From positions 5,518,001 to 5,582,000 of the forward strand of contig CP136508.1 of NCBI GenBank assembly GCA_008011715.2: DNA of 64,000 nucleotides, read 5' to 3'. Made by a program: the position numbers and the translations under genes. Under the pieces are notes generated by a model, which made no database searches, was not told the DNA's origin, and worked only from the letters and a program-made list of their open reading frames with translations. Positions 56,073 through 64,000 of this stretch are shown here, piece by piece. Within the stretch, counting starts at the first letter, position 1; each line of letters begins with the position of its first letter. Source of the DNA: [Empedobacter] haloabium (GTDB lineage: Bacteria > Pseudomonadota > Gammaproteobacteria > Burkholderiales > Burkholderiaceae_D).

Positions 56073-56699
56073 TCACGCCGCCTTGTCCGGCGCCGGCTGT
56101 TGCGCGCCCGCCTTGCCGTCGTCTTCCGGTTTGTCCTTGTCGCGCGGGCGCTTGATGCCGACGATGACGGTGAATTCCACCACCTTGCGCGCCACCTTGC
56201 CCTGGCCGATCGTGCCGGCCTTCGCTTCCACCAGGTCGGGCCGCTCCAGCCACGGCGAAGCGCTCGACATATTGCGCAGCAGTTCCGACACGCGTTCCTG
56301 CGACTGCGCGTAGCCGTTCACCGTCACGCGCTGGCCTTCCTGGCGAAACGCCTTGAGGAACACGCCGGGCGGCGTCTGGCGCACCAGCTCGTCGAGCAGG
56401 TAGACCGGCTGGTTGCGGTCGCCCTGCAAGTCCTCGACGGCCTGCTGGCGCGCCTTCAGCGCCTCGATCTCCTGCTTCAGTGTGGCGATTTCCTTGATCT
56501 TGCCGTCCAGCGCGACGATCGCCGTCTTCAGCTCGCGGTTGCGGCCTTCCTGCACGGCGATTGCGCGCGCGTTGTAGCCGCCCACCAGCAGCACGATGCC
56601 GGTGCCGATCAGGGCCGACAGCACCATCAGCGCGACAAAGGCCGCCTTGCGCTGCTTGCGCTTTTCCTCGCGGTGCGGCAGCAGGTTGATGCGAATCAT
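56073..56699 (-). CDS. pilN: Type IV pilus assembly protein PilN
   Basis: 208 residues from the ATG at 56699, overlapping the pilM stop (ATGA). The cytoplasmic N terminus MIRINLLPHREEKRK carries the INLLP motif that binds PilM. A membrane segment (VALMVLSALIGTGIVLLVGG), a coiled coil and the PilN periplasmic domain (YLLDELVRQTPPGVFLKAFR) follow. The C terminus is highly charged. Family knowledge: PilN forms a heterodimer with PilO. Confidence 0.96.
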   Translation of the reverse strand: MIRINLLPHREEKRKQRKAAFVALMVLSALIGTGIVLLVGGYNARAIAVQEGRNRELKTAIVALDGKIKEIATLKQEIEALKARQQAVEDLQGDRNQPVYLLDELVRQTPPGVFLKAFRQEGQRVTVNGYAQSQERVSELLRNMSSASPWLERPDLVEAKAGTIGQGKVARKVVEFTVIVGIKRPRDKDKPEDDGKAGAQQPAPDKAA

Positions 56700-57775
56700 C
56701 CGAACCTCCGCAAGGCCAGGCCGCAGGCCACCAGGTAGGCCGGCGCGTCGGTGCGCAGCTGCTGCTCGCGCACGGTGCCCGCCAGCTTCATGCCCTGGAA
56801 CGGCGCCACGATCGCGGTCGGGATGCGCGTACGGCTGGCGATCATGTCCATCAGGCCGGGCACCAGCGCACAGCCGCCGGCAAGGTGGATCTGGTCGATC
56901 TTCGTGTACGGCGTCGAGGTGAAGAAGAACTGGATCGCGCGCGTCACTTCCAGCGCGGCGCTTTCCAGGAACGGCGCCAGGATGTCGGTGGTGTAGCTGT
57001 CGGGCAGGTCGCCCGTCTTCTTGCGCGCCTCCGCTTCCTCGTAGGCCAGACCGTAGGCGCGCACGATGTCCTGCGTCAGCGAATTGCCGCCGAACGGCTG
57101 TTCCTTCTCGTAGACCGTCACGCCATCGGCCATCATCGAGCACTGCGTGATCTGGGCGCCCATCTGGAACAGCGCGATGACCTGGCCGGCGCCGGCGCCC
57201 GGCGCCTGGGCGACGATGCGGTCCAGCGCCGCGCGCGCGGCATAGGATTCGATGTCCATCACGCTAGCCTTCAGGCCGGAGGCCTCGGCGACCGCCACGC
57301 GGTCCTCGACCTTCTCGCGGCGCGCGGCGGCCAGCATGACTTCGATATCGTCGGCCGAACTGGCGACGGGACCGATCACGTCGAAGTCCAGGCTGACCTC
57401 GTCCAGGGCGAACGGGATGTACTGGCTGGCTTCGGATTCGACCTGCACTTCCAGCTGCTCTTCGGACATGCCGGCGGGCAGGATGATCTTTTTCGTGATG
57501 ACGGCGGCCGGCGGCATGCCCAGCGCGACGTTGCGCGCCCGCGTGCCGCTTTTCTTGACGACGCGGCGCACCGCATCCACGACCTGGTCCAGGTTTTCGA
57601 TATTGCCGTCGGTGACCGCACCGCGTGGCAGCGCCTCGCTGGCATAGCGTTCCAGGCGCAAGCCGTCCTTGCCCGCATCGGCCAGCTCGACCAGGCGCAC
57701 GCAGGTGCTGCTGATGTCGAGCCCGACGAGGGGCGGCGCGGCACCGCCGAACAGGGCTTTCAGGTCGGGCATCAT
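56696..57775 (-). CDS. pilM: Type IV pilus assembly protein PilM
   Basis: 359 residues from the ATG at 57775 (MMPDLKALFGGAAPPLVGLD), with GGAGAG upstream; a frame to 57823 is possible. It is an actin-like ATPase (pilM/FtsA fold) with LVGLDISSTCVRLVEL, GQVIALFQMGAQITQCSM and IHLAGGCALVPGL. It ends in the PilN-binding region (ACGLALRRFG). It is the first gene of pilMNOPQ and lies divergent to mrcA, the standard arrangement in betaproteobacteria. Confidence 0.96.
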   Translation of the reverse strand: MMPDLKALFGGAAPPLVGLDISSTCVRLVELADAGKDGLRLERYASEALPRGAVTDGNIENLDQVVDAVRRVVKKSGTRARNVALGMPPAAVITKKIILPAGMSEEQLEVQVESEASQYIPFALDEVSLDFDVIGPVASSADDIEVMLAAARREKVEDRVAVAEASGLKASVMDIESYAARAALDRIVAQAPGAGAGQVIALFQMGAQITQCSMMADGVTVYEKEQPFGGNSLTQDIVRAYGLAYEEAEARKKTGDLPDSYTTDILAPFLESAALEVTRAIQFFFTSTPYTKIDQIHLAGGCALVPGLMDMIASRTRIPTAIVAPFQGMKLAGTVREQQLRTDAPAYLVACGLALRRFG

Positions 57776-57898
57776 GGCCGCGCTCTCCGCCCGGCGCGGC
57801 ACGCGGGCCCGGTTGCGGGCCACACCAGAGATGTTTGCATAATGTCAGAATTCGCTTCTAAAACAGGCACTTGGGCCTGGGACAGGGCTTGATGTTGA

Positions 57899-57928
57899 AT
57901 CCTAGCAATAGCGCTGAGCGGGTGTAAA
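57899..57928 (-). promoter_or_regulatory. Candidate sigma-70 promoter of pilMNOPQ
   Basis: On the minus strand TTTACA (57923-57928) and TAGGAT (57899-57904) are separated by 18 bases. The message would begin near 57892, about 115 bases before the pilM start. The rest of the 349-base gap to mrcA holds only promoter-like sequence; I see no gene in it. Confidence 0.4.
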
Positions 57929-58087
57929 GGTATTTCTGTAGGGAATTTTTGTGACACTGTGCCTGTTCCACCACACAGTTTTCAAGACGACTAGCCGTGC
58001 CGATAACAAAGTTGTTTTGTTTCCTACGGAAAACTTTGCGACACCAGAGGGAGGCTGGCGTGCGTGCCCCGCGAAATGGGGGTGCCT

Positions 58088-58093
58088 TATAAT
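58088..58093 (+). promoter_or_regulatory. Perfect -10 box upstream of mrcA
   Basis: TATAAT lies 32 bases before the mrcA start codon. The -35 hexamer 17 bases upstream (TGCCCC) is poor, so an activator or an extended element would be needed. Confidence 0.4.
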
Positions 58094-58124
58094 GCTTGCA
58101 TAAAATTATGAAAGTTGCCGTCGC

Positions 58125-60449
58125 ATGACTCCTCCAAACAACGCCGCCAAGTCCAAGTCCCCCAAGAACATCCTGCTGCTCGCTTTAGGCTCCGTCGTCG
58201 GCCTCGTGCTGGTCGCGGTGTTGCTGGTCGTGTTCGGCCTGGCACTGGCCTACCCCAGCCTGCCATCGCTGGACACGCTGACCGACTACCGCCCCAAGAT
58301 GCCGCTGCGGATTTATTCGGCCGACAACGTGCTGATCGGCGAATTCGGCGAGGAGCGCCGCAATCTGGTGCGCTTCAAGGACATCCCCGACGTGATGAAA
58401 AAGGCCGTGCTGGCCATCGAGGACGACCGCTTCTACGAACACGGCGGCGTCGATTACTGGGGCATCCTGCGCGCGGCGCTGCACAACGCGACGGGCGGCG
58501 CGCGCCAGGGCGCTTCGACGATCACGCAGCAGGTGGCGCGCAACTTCTTCCTGTCCAGCGAGCAGACGCTGAAACGCAAGGCCTATGAAGCGCTCCTGGC
58601 CTGGAAGATCGAGCAGAACCTCTCCAAGGACCAGATCCTGGAGGTCTACATGAACCAGATCTACCTGGGCCAGCGCGCCTACGGCTTCGCCTCCGCCGCG
58701 CATATCTACTTCGGCAAGGACCTGCGCGACATCAGCGTGGCCGAGGCGGCGATGCTGGCCGGCTTGCCCAAGGCGCCTTCCGCCTACAACCCGGTGGTGA
58801 ACCCGAAACGCGCGCGCATCCGTCAACAGTACATCCTGCAGCGCATGGCGCAGTTGGGCTACATCACGCCAGCGCAGTTCGAGGAGGCGAAAAACGAACA
58901 GCTGAAGGTGAAGACCGACAGCAGCGAATTCGGCGTTCATGCCGAATACGTGGCCGAGATGGCGCGCCAGCTGGTGTACGAGCAGTTCAAGGACGACACC
59001 TACACGCGCGGCCTGAACGTGTTCACCACGATCACCAAGGCCGACCAGGATGCCGCCTACCTGGCGCTGCGCCGCGGCGTGATGGACTATGAGCGCCGCC
59101 ACGCCTACCGCGGGCCGGAAGCCTACGTCGACCTGCCGAAGAACCGTTCCGAGGCGGACGAGATCATCGAAACGGAACTGGCCGAGCATCCGGACAGCGA
59201 CGACATCGTCGCCGCCATGGTGCTGAGCGCTTCGCCGACCAAGGTGACGGCCGTGACGGCATCGGGCGAGGAAATCACCATCACCGGCAAGGGCCTGGAC
59301 ATGGCCAAGGCCTGGTTGTCCGAGAAGGCGGCACCGAACCGGCGCGTGCGCCGCGGCGCCGTGATCCGGGTGATGCAGGAAGAGAAGGACTGGGAAATCA
59401 CGCAGATGCCGGAGATCGAATCGGCCTTCGTGGCGGCCAGCACGGAAGATGGCGCGATCAAGGCGATGGTGGGTGGCTTCGACTACAACCGCAACAAGTT
59501 CAATCACGTGACGCAGGCTTGGCGCCAGCCCGGTTCCTCGTTCAAGCCGTTCATTTATTCGGCCTCGCTGGAGCGCGGCCTGTCGCCGGCCACGATCATC
59601 AACGACGCGCCGATCTCGTTCGACGCGGGCCAGACCGGCGGCCAGGCGTGGGAACCGAAGAACTACGACGGCAAATACGAAGGCCCGATGACGATGCGGC
59701 GCGGCCTGACCAAGTCAAAGAACATGATCTCGATCCGCATCCTGCACAAGATCGGCGCCCGCTACGGCCAGGAATACTCGACCCGCTTCGGCTTCGAGGC
59801 CGACAAGAACCCGCCCTACCTGACGCTGGCCCTGGGCGCCGGCGCGGTGACGCCGCTGCAGATGGCCGGCGCCTACGCCGTCTTCGCCAACGGCGGCTAC
59901 AAGGTCACGCCCTACCTGATCTCGAAGGTGACGGACGCCAACGGCCGAGTGCTGTCGCAAGCGGCGCCGGACCGCGCCGGCGTGGAGGGCAACCGCGTCA
60001 TCGACGAGCGCAACGCCTTCCTGATGGACAGCATGCTGCGCGACGTGGCGCGCTACGGCACTGCGGCCAAGGCCCAGCAGGTGCTGAAGCGCCCCGACCT
60101 GGCGGGCAAGACCGGCACGACCAACGACTCGATCGACGCCTGGTTCGCCGGCTACCAGTCCAAGCTGGTGGGCATCGCCTGGATCGGCTACGACCAGCCG
60201 AAGAACCTGGGCAACCGCGAAACGGGCGGCGGCCTGGCGCTGCCGATCTGGATCGGCTACATGCAGAAGGCGCTGAAGAACATCCCGGTCGAGGAGCGCC
60301 CGGTACCGGACGGCATCATCATGGCCAACGGCGATTACTACTATGCCGAGAATCCACCGGGCGTCGGCGTCGAAAGCCTGGAGGGCGCCAACCGCGGCAC
60401 CCCGGCCGAGGAAAAGGCGCGCGACGCCGTCAAGAACGAGCTGTTCTGA
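58125..60449 (+). CDS. mrcA: Penicillin-binding protein 1A
   Basis: 774 residues. A membrane anchor (ILLLALGSVVGLVLVAVLLV) precedes a GT51 glycosyltransferase domain with AIEDDRFYEHGG and QGASTITQQVARN. The transpeptidase motifs are S-x-x-K (GSSFKP), S-x-N (SKN) and KTGT (AGKTGTT). An OB-like insert lies between, as in PBP1A. Family knowledge: polymerises and cross-links peptidoglycan. It is divergent from pilM and ends at a strong terminator. Confidence 0.97.
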   Translation: MTPPNNAAKSKSPKNILLLALGSVVGLVLVAVLLVVFGLALAYPSLPSLDTLTDYRPKMPLRIYSADNVLIGEFGEERRNLVRFKDIPDVMKKAVLAIEDDRFYEHGGVDYWGILRAALHNATGGARQGASTITQQVARNFFLSSEQTLKRKAYEALLAWKIEQNLSKDQILEVYMNQIYLGQRAYGFASAAHIYFGKDLRDISVAEAAMLAGLPKAPSAYNPVVNPKRARIRQQYILQRMAQLGYITPAQFEEAKNEQLKVKTDSSEFGVHAEYVAEMARQLVYEQFKDDTYTRGLNVFTTITKADQDAAYLALRRGVMDYERRHAYRGPEAYVDLPKNRSEADEIIETELAEHPDSDDIVAAMVLSASPTKVTAVTASGEEITITGKGLDMAKAWLSEKAAPNRRVRRGAVIRVMQEEKDWEITQMPEIESAFVAASTEDGAIKAMVGGFDYNRNKFNHVTQAWRQPGSSFKPFIYSASLERGLSPATIINDAPISFDAGQTGGQAWEPKNYDGKYEGPMTMRRGLTKSKNMISIRILHKIGARYGQEYSTRFGFEADKNPPYLTLALGAGAVTPLQMAGAYAVFANGGYKVTPYLISKVTDANGRVLSQAAPDRAGVEGNRVIDERNAFLMDSMLRDVARYGTAAKAQQVLKRPDLAGKTGTTNDSIDAWFAGYQSKLVGIAWIGYDQPKNLGNRETGGGLALPIWIGYMQKALKNIPVEERPVPDGIIMANGDYYYAENPPGVGVESLEGANRGTPAEEKARDAVKNELF

Positions 60450-60455
60450 TGGAAT

Positions 60456-60488
60456 AAAAAAAACCGGTGACTGTCACCGGTTTTTTTT
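60456..60488 (+). terminator. Terminator of mrcA, copy 1 of a repeated hairpin
   Basis: An A-run, then ACCGGTGAC-t-GTCACCGGT, then eight T. The same 19-base palindrome recurs at 61056-61074, and a variant occurs at 62971-62987. Confidence 0.9.
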
Positions 60489-60721
60489 GGCGTCTGCAAC
60501 CCAGCCGCTACAGCTGGCCGACAAACATCCCACATCGGCACCACAAAATCCCCACAGCCGCCGCGCCCGCCGCGGCGTACGCTGGTTCTTGAGCGTCGCA
60601 GTCCCTACCGGCCGCGCCGCCGCAGGCCGACAGGCCTTTCCTTCACTTTAACAGGATGTGCGCCGAAAGGCTGCGCCGGCGTAGCGACGCCCACGCGCAG
60701 GCGGGGAAGCGCTCACGCAAT

Positions 60722-61048
60722 ATGGCTCGTTCAATCAGGGTGCTGTACCGCAATGTGCACGGCCGCGTTCGGCGCAATTTCAACTGGCCGCCAATCCAGG
60801 AAAGGTCCGCCATCATCATCACGGCCGCCGAGTGGGCGCCGGGCAATCCCATCCCGGGCGATCCCAGCCCGGGTCGGCCCCATCTCGGCGAAGCCAATGT
60901 GTACGTGACCAACGTCGGCCCGCACGATCCGGAGGGCGGCAGCGGCGGGGTCGAGTTCCACCTGCACGTGGACTGGCCCTCGCCGCTGGACGTGATCGTG
61001 ACGATCAGCGTGCTGGAGGACGTCGAGAACTTCGTCGTCGTTGGGTGA
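60722..61048 (+). CDS. Hypothetical small protein between two identical terminators
   Basis: 108 residues from the ATG at 60722 (MARSIRVLYRNVHGRVRRNF); a longer frame to 60656 is possible. I do not recognise a family. It has a basic N terminus, a glycine/proline-rich middle (APGNPIPGDPSPGRPHLGEA) and a C-terminal hydrophobic beta-like end (VIVTISVLEDVENFVVVG). There are no membrane or signal segments. The composition differs from shadow frames and it ends 8 bases before a terminator, so I think it is real. The 270 bases upstream hold the mrcA terminator and nothing else clear. Confidence 0.6.
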   Translation: MARSIRVLYRNVHGRVRRNFNWPPIQERSAIIITAAEWAPGNPIPGDPSPGRPHLGEANVYVTNVGPHDPEGGSGGVEFHLHVDWPSPLDVIVTISVLEDVENFVVVG

Positions 61049-61049
61049 A

Positions 61050-61080
61050 AAAAAAACCGGTGACTGTCACCGGTTTTTTT
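61050..61080. terminator. Bidirectional terminator, copy 2 of the repeated hairpin
   Basis: An A-run of nine, ACCGGTGAC-t-GTCACCGGT, then seven T. It lies between the small hypothetical gene and convergent cyaY and has runs on both sides, so it may end both. It is identical in stem to the mrcA terminator. Confidence 0.85.
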
Positions 61081-61111
61081 ATTGCCTCAAAACAGGGGTC
61101 GGTCCCGGGTT

Positions 61112-61453
61112 TCAGGGGTTGGTGCTGACGATCACCGGGGAGCCGCCGGACTGCTCGGTGGCGATCTGCGACAGCGCGTCGAACAGCTCGGTGCCGTCGC
61201 GCGTGTCGATCCATTTGCCATCCACGTAGCGGTAATGGAAGCCCCCGGAGCGCGCCGCCACCCACAGCTCCTGCATGGCGGCCTGGCTGTTGACGATGAC
61301 CTTCGAGCTGTTGTGCAGGAACTCGATCTCCAGCACGTTGCCGCTGCGGCTGCACTCGACGTCGATGCGGTCCTCGTCGGTCAGGCGGTCCAGCGCGGTT
61401 TCGATGGCGGACAGGGTGCTGTCGGCCAGGTCCAAAAATTCCGTTTCGGTCAT
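61112..61453 (-). CDS. cyaY: Iron donor protein CyaY (frataxin)
   Basis: 113 residues from the ATG at 61453, with TTGGAG upstream. The frataxin fold shows TLSAIETALDRLTDEDRIDV (acidic iron-binding ridge), VLEIEFLHNSSKVIVNSQAA and QELWVAARSGGFHYRY. Family knowledge: iron donor and regulator of Fe-S assembly by IscS. Long frames upstream on this strand are shadows of lysA. It is divergent from lptM-lysA, a conserved arrangement in gamma- and betaproteobacteria. Confidence 0.96.
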   Translation of the reverse strand: MTETEFLDLADSTLSAIETALDRLTDEDRIDVECSRSGNVLEIEFLHNSSKVIVNSQAAMQELWVAARSGGFHYRYVDGKWIDTRDGTELFDALSQIATEQSGGSPVIVSTNP

Positions 61454-61493
61454 GCTACACTCCAAGGGTTCTGTACATACCGAGATTCTAATC

Positions 61494-61679
61494 GTGAAGT
61501 TCACTTTAGCGTTGCCCGTTGTCGTCGCGACCGTCCTGCTGACGGCTTGCGGCCAGACCGGCCCCTTGTATATGCCGAAGCCGCCGAACAAGCCGGCCAG
61601 CGCCACCGAGTTGGGCAAACCCGGCGTGGCGCCCGCTTCCGCTCCCGTTCCCTCGACGCCTCCCGCTTCCCAACAGTAA
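61494..61679 (+). CDS. lptM: LPS translocon maturation chaperone LptM (YifL family lipoprotein)
   Basis: 61 residues from a GTG at 61494. A lipoprotein signal with lipobox LLTAC (ATVLLTACGQTGPLYMPKPP) is followed by the GQTGPLY-P signature of LptM. The tail is Pro/Ala/Ser-rich. Family knowledge: LptM helps form the correct disulfides of LptD at the outer membrane. It is 8 bases upstream of lysA and divergent from cyaY, as in E. coli. Confidence 0.93.
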   Translation: MKFTLALPVVVATVLLTACGQTGPLYMPKPPNKPASATELGKPGVAPASAPVPSTPPASQQ

Positions 61680-61687
61680 CCGCACCC

Positions 61688-62965
61688 ATGTCCCATTTCG
61701 ACTACCAGAACGGCGTGCTGCACGCCGAAGGCGTTGCCTTGCCCGCCATCGCCGAACAGTTCGGCACGCCCACCTACGTCTACTCCAAGACCCAGCTGTT
61801 GGAAAACTTCGACGCCTATGCCAACGCCTGCGCCGGCCGTGACGCACTGGTCTGCTACGCGATGAAGGCCAACTCCAACCTGGCCGTATTGAACCTGCTG
61901 GCGCAGCGCGGCGCCGGCTTCGACATCGTCTCGGGCGGCGAACTGCTGCGCGTGATCGCCGCCGGCGGCGACCCGAAGAAAGTGATCTTCTCGGGCGTGG
62001 GCAAGAGTGTGGACGAGATGCGCCTGGCCCTGGAGCACGACATCCTGTGCTTCAACGTGGAGTCGATTCCCGAGCTGCACCGCCTGAACGACGTCGCCGG
62101 CACGCTGGGCAAGAAGGCGCGCGTGTCGCTGCGCGTGAACCCCAACGTGGACCCGAAGACCCACCCATACATCGCCACCGGCCTGAAAGCCAGCAAGTTC
62201 GGCGTCGCCTTCAGCGATGCACTGGACACCTATCGCGTGGCCGCACAGCTGCCGCACCTGGACGTATCCGGCATCGACTGCCACATCGGCTCGCAACTGC
62301 TGGACGACGCGCCGCTGCTGGAAGCGCTGGACCGCCTGATCGAGCTGATCGACGCGCTGGCGGCCGAAGACATCCACCTGCACCACGTGGACGTGGGCGG
62401 CGGCCTGGGCATCGACTACGGCGTCGCGGGCGAGGAAGCGCCGGCACCGGCGGGCGACTACGTCACGCGCGTGTTCCGCCGCGTGGACGCCTGGCGCGCC
62501 GAGAAACACGACGGCAAGGGCATCAAGGTGATCTTCGAGCCGGGCCGCTCGATCGTGGGCAATACCGGCGTGCTGCTGACCAAGGTCGAATTCATCAAGC
62601 ACGGCGAAGAGAAGAACTTCTGCATCGTCGACGCGGCCATGAACGACATGGCGCGCCCGGCGTTGTACGAGGCCTGGATGGACATGCAGCCCGTGAAGCA
62701 GGCCAGCGGCGAAGGTGCCGTGTTCGACGTTGTCGGCCCGATCTGCGAGTCGGGCGACTGGCTGGCGCGCGATCGCGCGCTGCCGGTGGAAAGCGGCGAC
62801 CTGCTCGTCATGAAGACGGCCGGCGCCTACGGCATGGCGATGGCCTCGAACTACAACACGCGCGGCCGCGCCGCCGAAGTCATCGTGGACGGCGACCAGG
62901 TGCACCTGGTGCGCCGGCGCGAGACGCCGCAGGAGCTGTTTGCGCTGGAAAGCGTGATCCGTTAA
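61688..62965 (+). CDS. lysA: Diaminopimelate decarboxylase
   Basis: 425 residues. The PLP-binding lysine is in CYAMKANSNLAVL. HIGSQL is the conserved histidine region, GGGLGIDY binds phosphate, and FEPGRSIVGNTG and CESGDWLARDR with the partner-subunit Cys form the active site. The C-terminal GAYGMAMASNYNTR is typical. Family knowledge: makes lysine from meso-DAP, the last step. It starts 8 bases after lptM and ends just before a terminator. Confidence 0.97.
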   Translation: MSHFDYQNGVLHAEGVALPAIAEQFGTPTYVYSKTQLLENFDAYANACAGRDALVCYAMKANSNLAVLNLLAQRGAGFDIVSGGELLRVIAAGGDPKKVIFSGVGKSVDEMRLALEHDILCFNVESIPELHRLNDVAGTLGKKARVSLRVNPNVDPKTHPYIATGLKASKFGVAFSDALDTYRVAAQLPHLDVSGIDCHIGSQLLDDAPLLEALDRLIELIDALAAEDIHLHHVDVGGGLGIDYGVAGEEAPAPAGDYVTRVFRRVDAWRAEKHDGKGIKVIFEPGRSIVGNTGVLLTKVEFIKHGEEKNFCIVDAAMNDMARPALYEAWMDMQPVKQASGEGAVFDVVGPICESGDWLARDRALPVESGDLLVMKTAGAYGMAMASNYNTRGRAAEVIVDGDQVHLVRRRETPQELFALESVIR

Positions 62966-62992
62966 GAAAAACGGTGACAGTCACCGTTTTTC
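62966..62992 (+). terminator. Terminator of lysA, variant of the repeated hairpin
   Basis: ACGGTGA-cag-TCACCGT (62971-62987) with an A-run before and five T after. It resembles the two ACCGGTGAC hairpins at 60461 and 61056. Confidence 0.85.
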
Positions 62993-63012
62993 AAACCCCA
63001 ACTGCAAACCCT

Positions 63013-63039
63013 GGGGTCAGACCCGGCGGGTCTGACCCC
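63013..63039. repeat. 12-bp perfect palindrome overlapping the msrQ stop codon
   Basis: GGGGTCAGACCC-ggc-GGGTCTGACCCC. The msrQ stop codon (63017-63019, minus strand) and the last codons lie inside the palindrome. It resembles short dispersed palindromes with the GGGGTCAGACCC core that I associate with related genomes. Confidence 0.75.
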
Positions 63040-63658
63040 GGCCTTGCGCCGTTGGGTTGGCTTGCTTTTGGCGCGCCCACCACACCCGCATCCCCAGCAG
63101 CAGTGCCACGATCACCACGAACAGCATCGGCTCTGCCAGGTCGTGCTTGGCCGCCTTCATCCACCAGAAGTGCAGCACGCCCAGCGGCGCGACGAGGTAG
63201 ACCAGCCGGTGCAGCCACAGCCAGCGCTTGCCGCCGAGGCGGCGCACCATCGCGTTGGTGCTGGTGATCGCCAGCGGAATCAGCAGCACGAAGGCAATGA
63301 AGCCGACCAGGATGAACGGCCGCTTGCCCACGTCCTTCAGCATCTCGGCCACATCGAAGAAATGGTCGAACCACAGGAACGTCATGAAGTGCAGCAGCGC
63401 GTAGAAGAACGCGTACAGCCCCAGCATGCGGCGCAGTTTGAGCACCCAGTTCCATTTGGCCAGGCGCCGCAGCGGCGTCACCGCCAGCGCGATGCACAGG
63501 AAGTACAAGGTCCAGTCACCGGTCGAGCGCGTGATGAACTGCAGCGGTTCCACCAGCGCCCCCGTCAACGTCAGCCAGACCAGGCGCGCCAGCGGCACCA
63601 GCGCCAGCACGAAGACGGCCGCCTTGATGACCGTCAGCTGTTTCGGCGAGGGTGTCAT
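63017..63658 (-). CDS. msrQ: Protein-methionine-sulfoxide reductase heme-binding subunit MsrQ
   Basis: 213 residues from the ATG at 63658, overlapping the msrP stop by one base (TGATG). Six or so membrane segments carry the conserved histidines (LYAFFYALLHFMTF, KRWLWLHRLVYLVAPLGVLH), matching the YedZ/MsrQ heme b family. Family knowledge: passes electrons from the quinone pool to MsrP to repair oxidised methionines in the periplasm. The last few residues (GRGQTRRV) come from the palindrome that overlaps the stop codon, so the C terminus is probably reshaped. Confidence 0.95.
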   Translation of the reverse strand: MTPSPKQLTVIKAAVFVLALVPLARLVWLTLTGALVEPLQFITRSTGDWTLYFLCIALAVTPLRRLAKWNWVLKLRRMLGLYAFFYALLHFMTFLWFDHFFDVAEMLKDVGKRPFILVGFIAFVLLIPLAITSTNAMVRRLGGKRWLWLHRLVYLVAPLGVLHFWWMKAAKHDLAEPMLFVVIVALLLGMRVWWARQKQANPTAQGRGQTRRV

Positions 63659-64000
63659 CAGAAGTTCTTCTTCAGGTCCAAGCCCGTGTACAGCGACGCC
63701 ACGTCGTAGCCGTTGAACATCAGGGTCTTGCGCTTGCGCGACAGGAACGAGTCCTCGCCGATGCGGCGCTCGGTGGCCTGCGACCAGCGCGGGTGATCGA
63801 CCTCGGGATTGACGTTCGAATAAAAGCCGTACTCGGACGGCGCCGAGCGGTTCCACGACGTGCGCGGCATGTCGCGCGTGAAGCGGATCTTGACGATCGA
63901 CTTGGCCGACTTGAAGCCGTACTTCCACGGCACCACGACCCGCACCGGCGCGCCGTTCTGGTTCGGCAGCACCTCGCCGTACATGCCCAGGGTCAGCAAC
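63658..64000 (-). CDS. msrP: Protein-methionine-sulfoxide reductase catalytic subunit MsrP, C-terminal part, cut by window edge
   Basis: 114 residues are visible to the right edge. They contain the molybdopterin-family end: [40 protein letters not shown], the [17 protein letters not shown] region and C-terminal [18 protein letters not shown], as in YedY/MsrP. The gene precedes msrQ by overlap. Family knowledge: periplasmic Tat-exported Mo enzyme. The N terminus with the Tat signal and the molybdenum-ligand cysteine lies outside the window. Confidence 0.93.
   Translation of the reverse strand, partial: LLTLGMYGEVLPNQNGAPVRVVVPWKYGFKSAKSIVKIRFTRDMPRTSWNRSAPSEYGFYSNVNPEVDHPRWSQATERRIGEDSFLSRKRKTLMFNGYDVASLYTGLDLKKNF

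Noticed and set aside
61093..61118. Another GGGGTC palindrome near the cyaY stop
   Set aside because: The arms (GGGGTCGGTCCCGGG and the following sequence) pair only imperfectly; too weak to list as a repeat, though it may be a decayed copy.

Overview
The window reads as chromosomal DNA of a high-GC betaproteobacterium, most likely Oxalobacteraceae (Massilia, Duganella or a close relative). This rests on conserved gene order, such as kdsD-kdsC-lptC-lptA-lptB-rpoN-hpf, ispE-tRNA-Gln-prs-rplY-pth and pilMNOPQ-aroK/aroB-dgt, and on the protein sequences. The assignment is by recognition, not by a database search. Almost all of the DNA is coding, and very long antisense ORFs arise simply from the GC content.

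Layout. (1) 1-6417, minus strand: part of a specialised lipid or acetylenic metabolite cluster, with a membrane desaturase, a Rieske oxygenase, an unknown protein, a fatty acyl-AMP ligase and two stearoyl-type desaturases; the last runs off the left edge. (2) 6418-7606: a gene-poor, less GC-rich gap. (3) 7607-13010, minus strand: LPS transport and Kdo synthesis, then sigma-54 and the hibernation factor, with a divergent cation/proton antiporter at 13122-15101. (4) 15585-25456, plus strand: a compact and apparently complete bacteriocin (class II microcin-like) operon. It has a 66-residue double-glycine precursor, an unusually short HlyD-type adaptor, a C39 peptidase-ABC exporter, a Yip1-like membrane protein, a MacA-like adaptor with a MacB-like split ABC transporter, a second ABC ATPase/permease pair and a DsbA-like lipoprotein. 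(5) 25517-35547: accessory genes, including a VgrG remnant, a catalase-like/unknown/DyP peroxidase operon, a TonB-Sel1 protein, a diguanylate cyclase, a MOSC protein, an NYN-LOTUS protein and a glycosyltransferase. (6) 35637-64000: mostly housekeeping genes: ychF, a second diguanylate cyclase, pth, YedE halves, rplY, prs, tRNA-Gln, ispE, lolB, a TPR lipoprotein, mutM, a dynamin-like GTPase, mutY, dgt, a single-ORF aroK-aroB fusion, pilQPONM, mrcA, cyaY, lptM, lysA and msrQ/msrP (cut by the right edge).

How parts work together. In the bacteriocin operon the C39 exporter should cut the leader after the Gly-Ala of the precursor and export the core. The core has exactly two cysteines, and the DsbA-like lipoprotein encoded at the operon end could join them. 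The MacAB-like and ABC-2-like transporters and the Yip1-like protein are candidates for self-protection. In the left cluster the acyl-AMP ligase would activate a fatty acid (the carrier protein is presumably beyond the edge) and the desaturases would add double or triple bonds, as in polyyne pathways.

Most promising leads: the bacteriocin system with its stripped-down adaptor and leader hairpins, and the FAAL/desaturase/Rieske cluster. Secondary leads are the AroK-AroB fusion and repeated palindromes that serve as terminators or gene ends.
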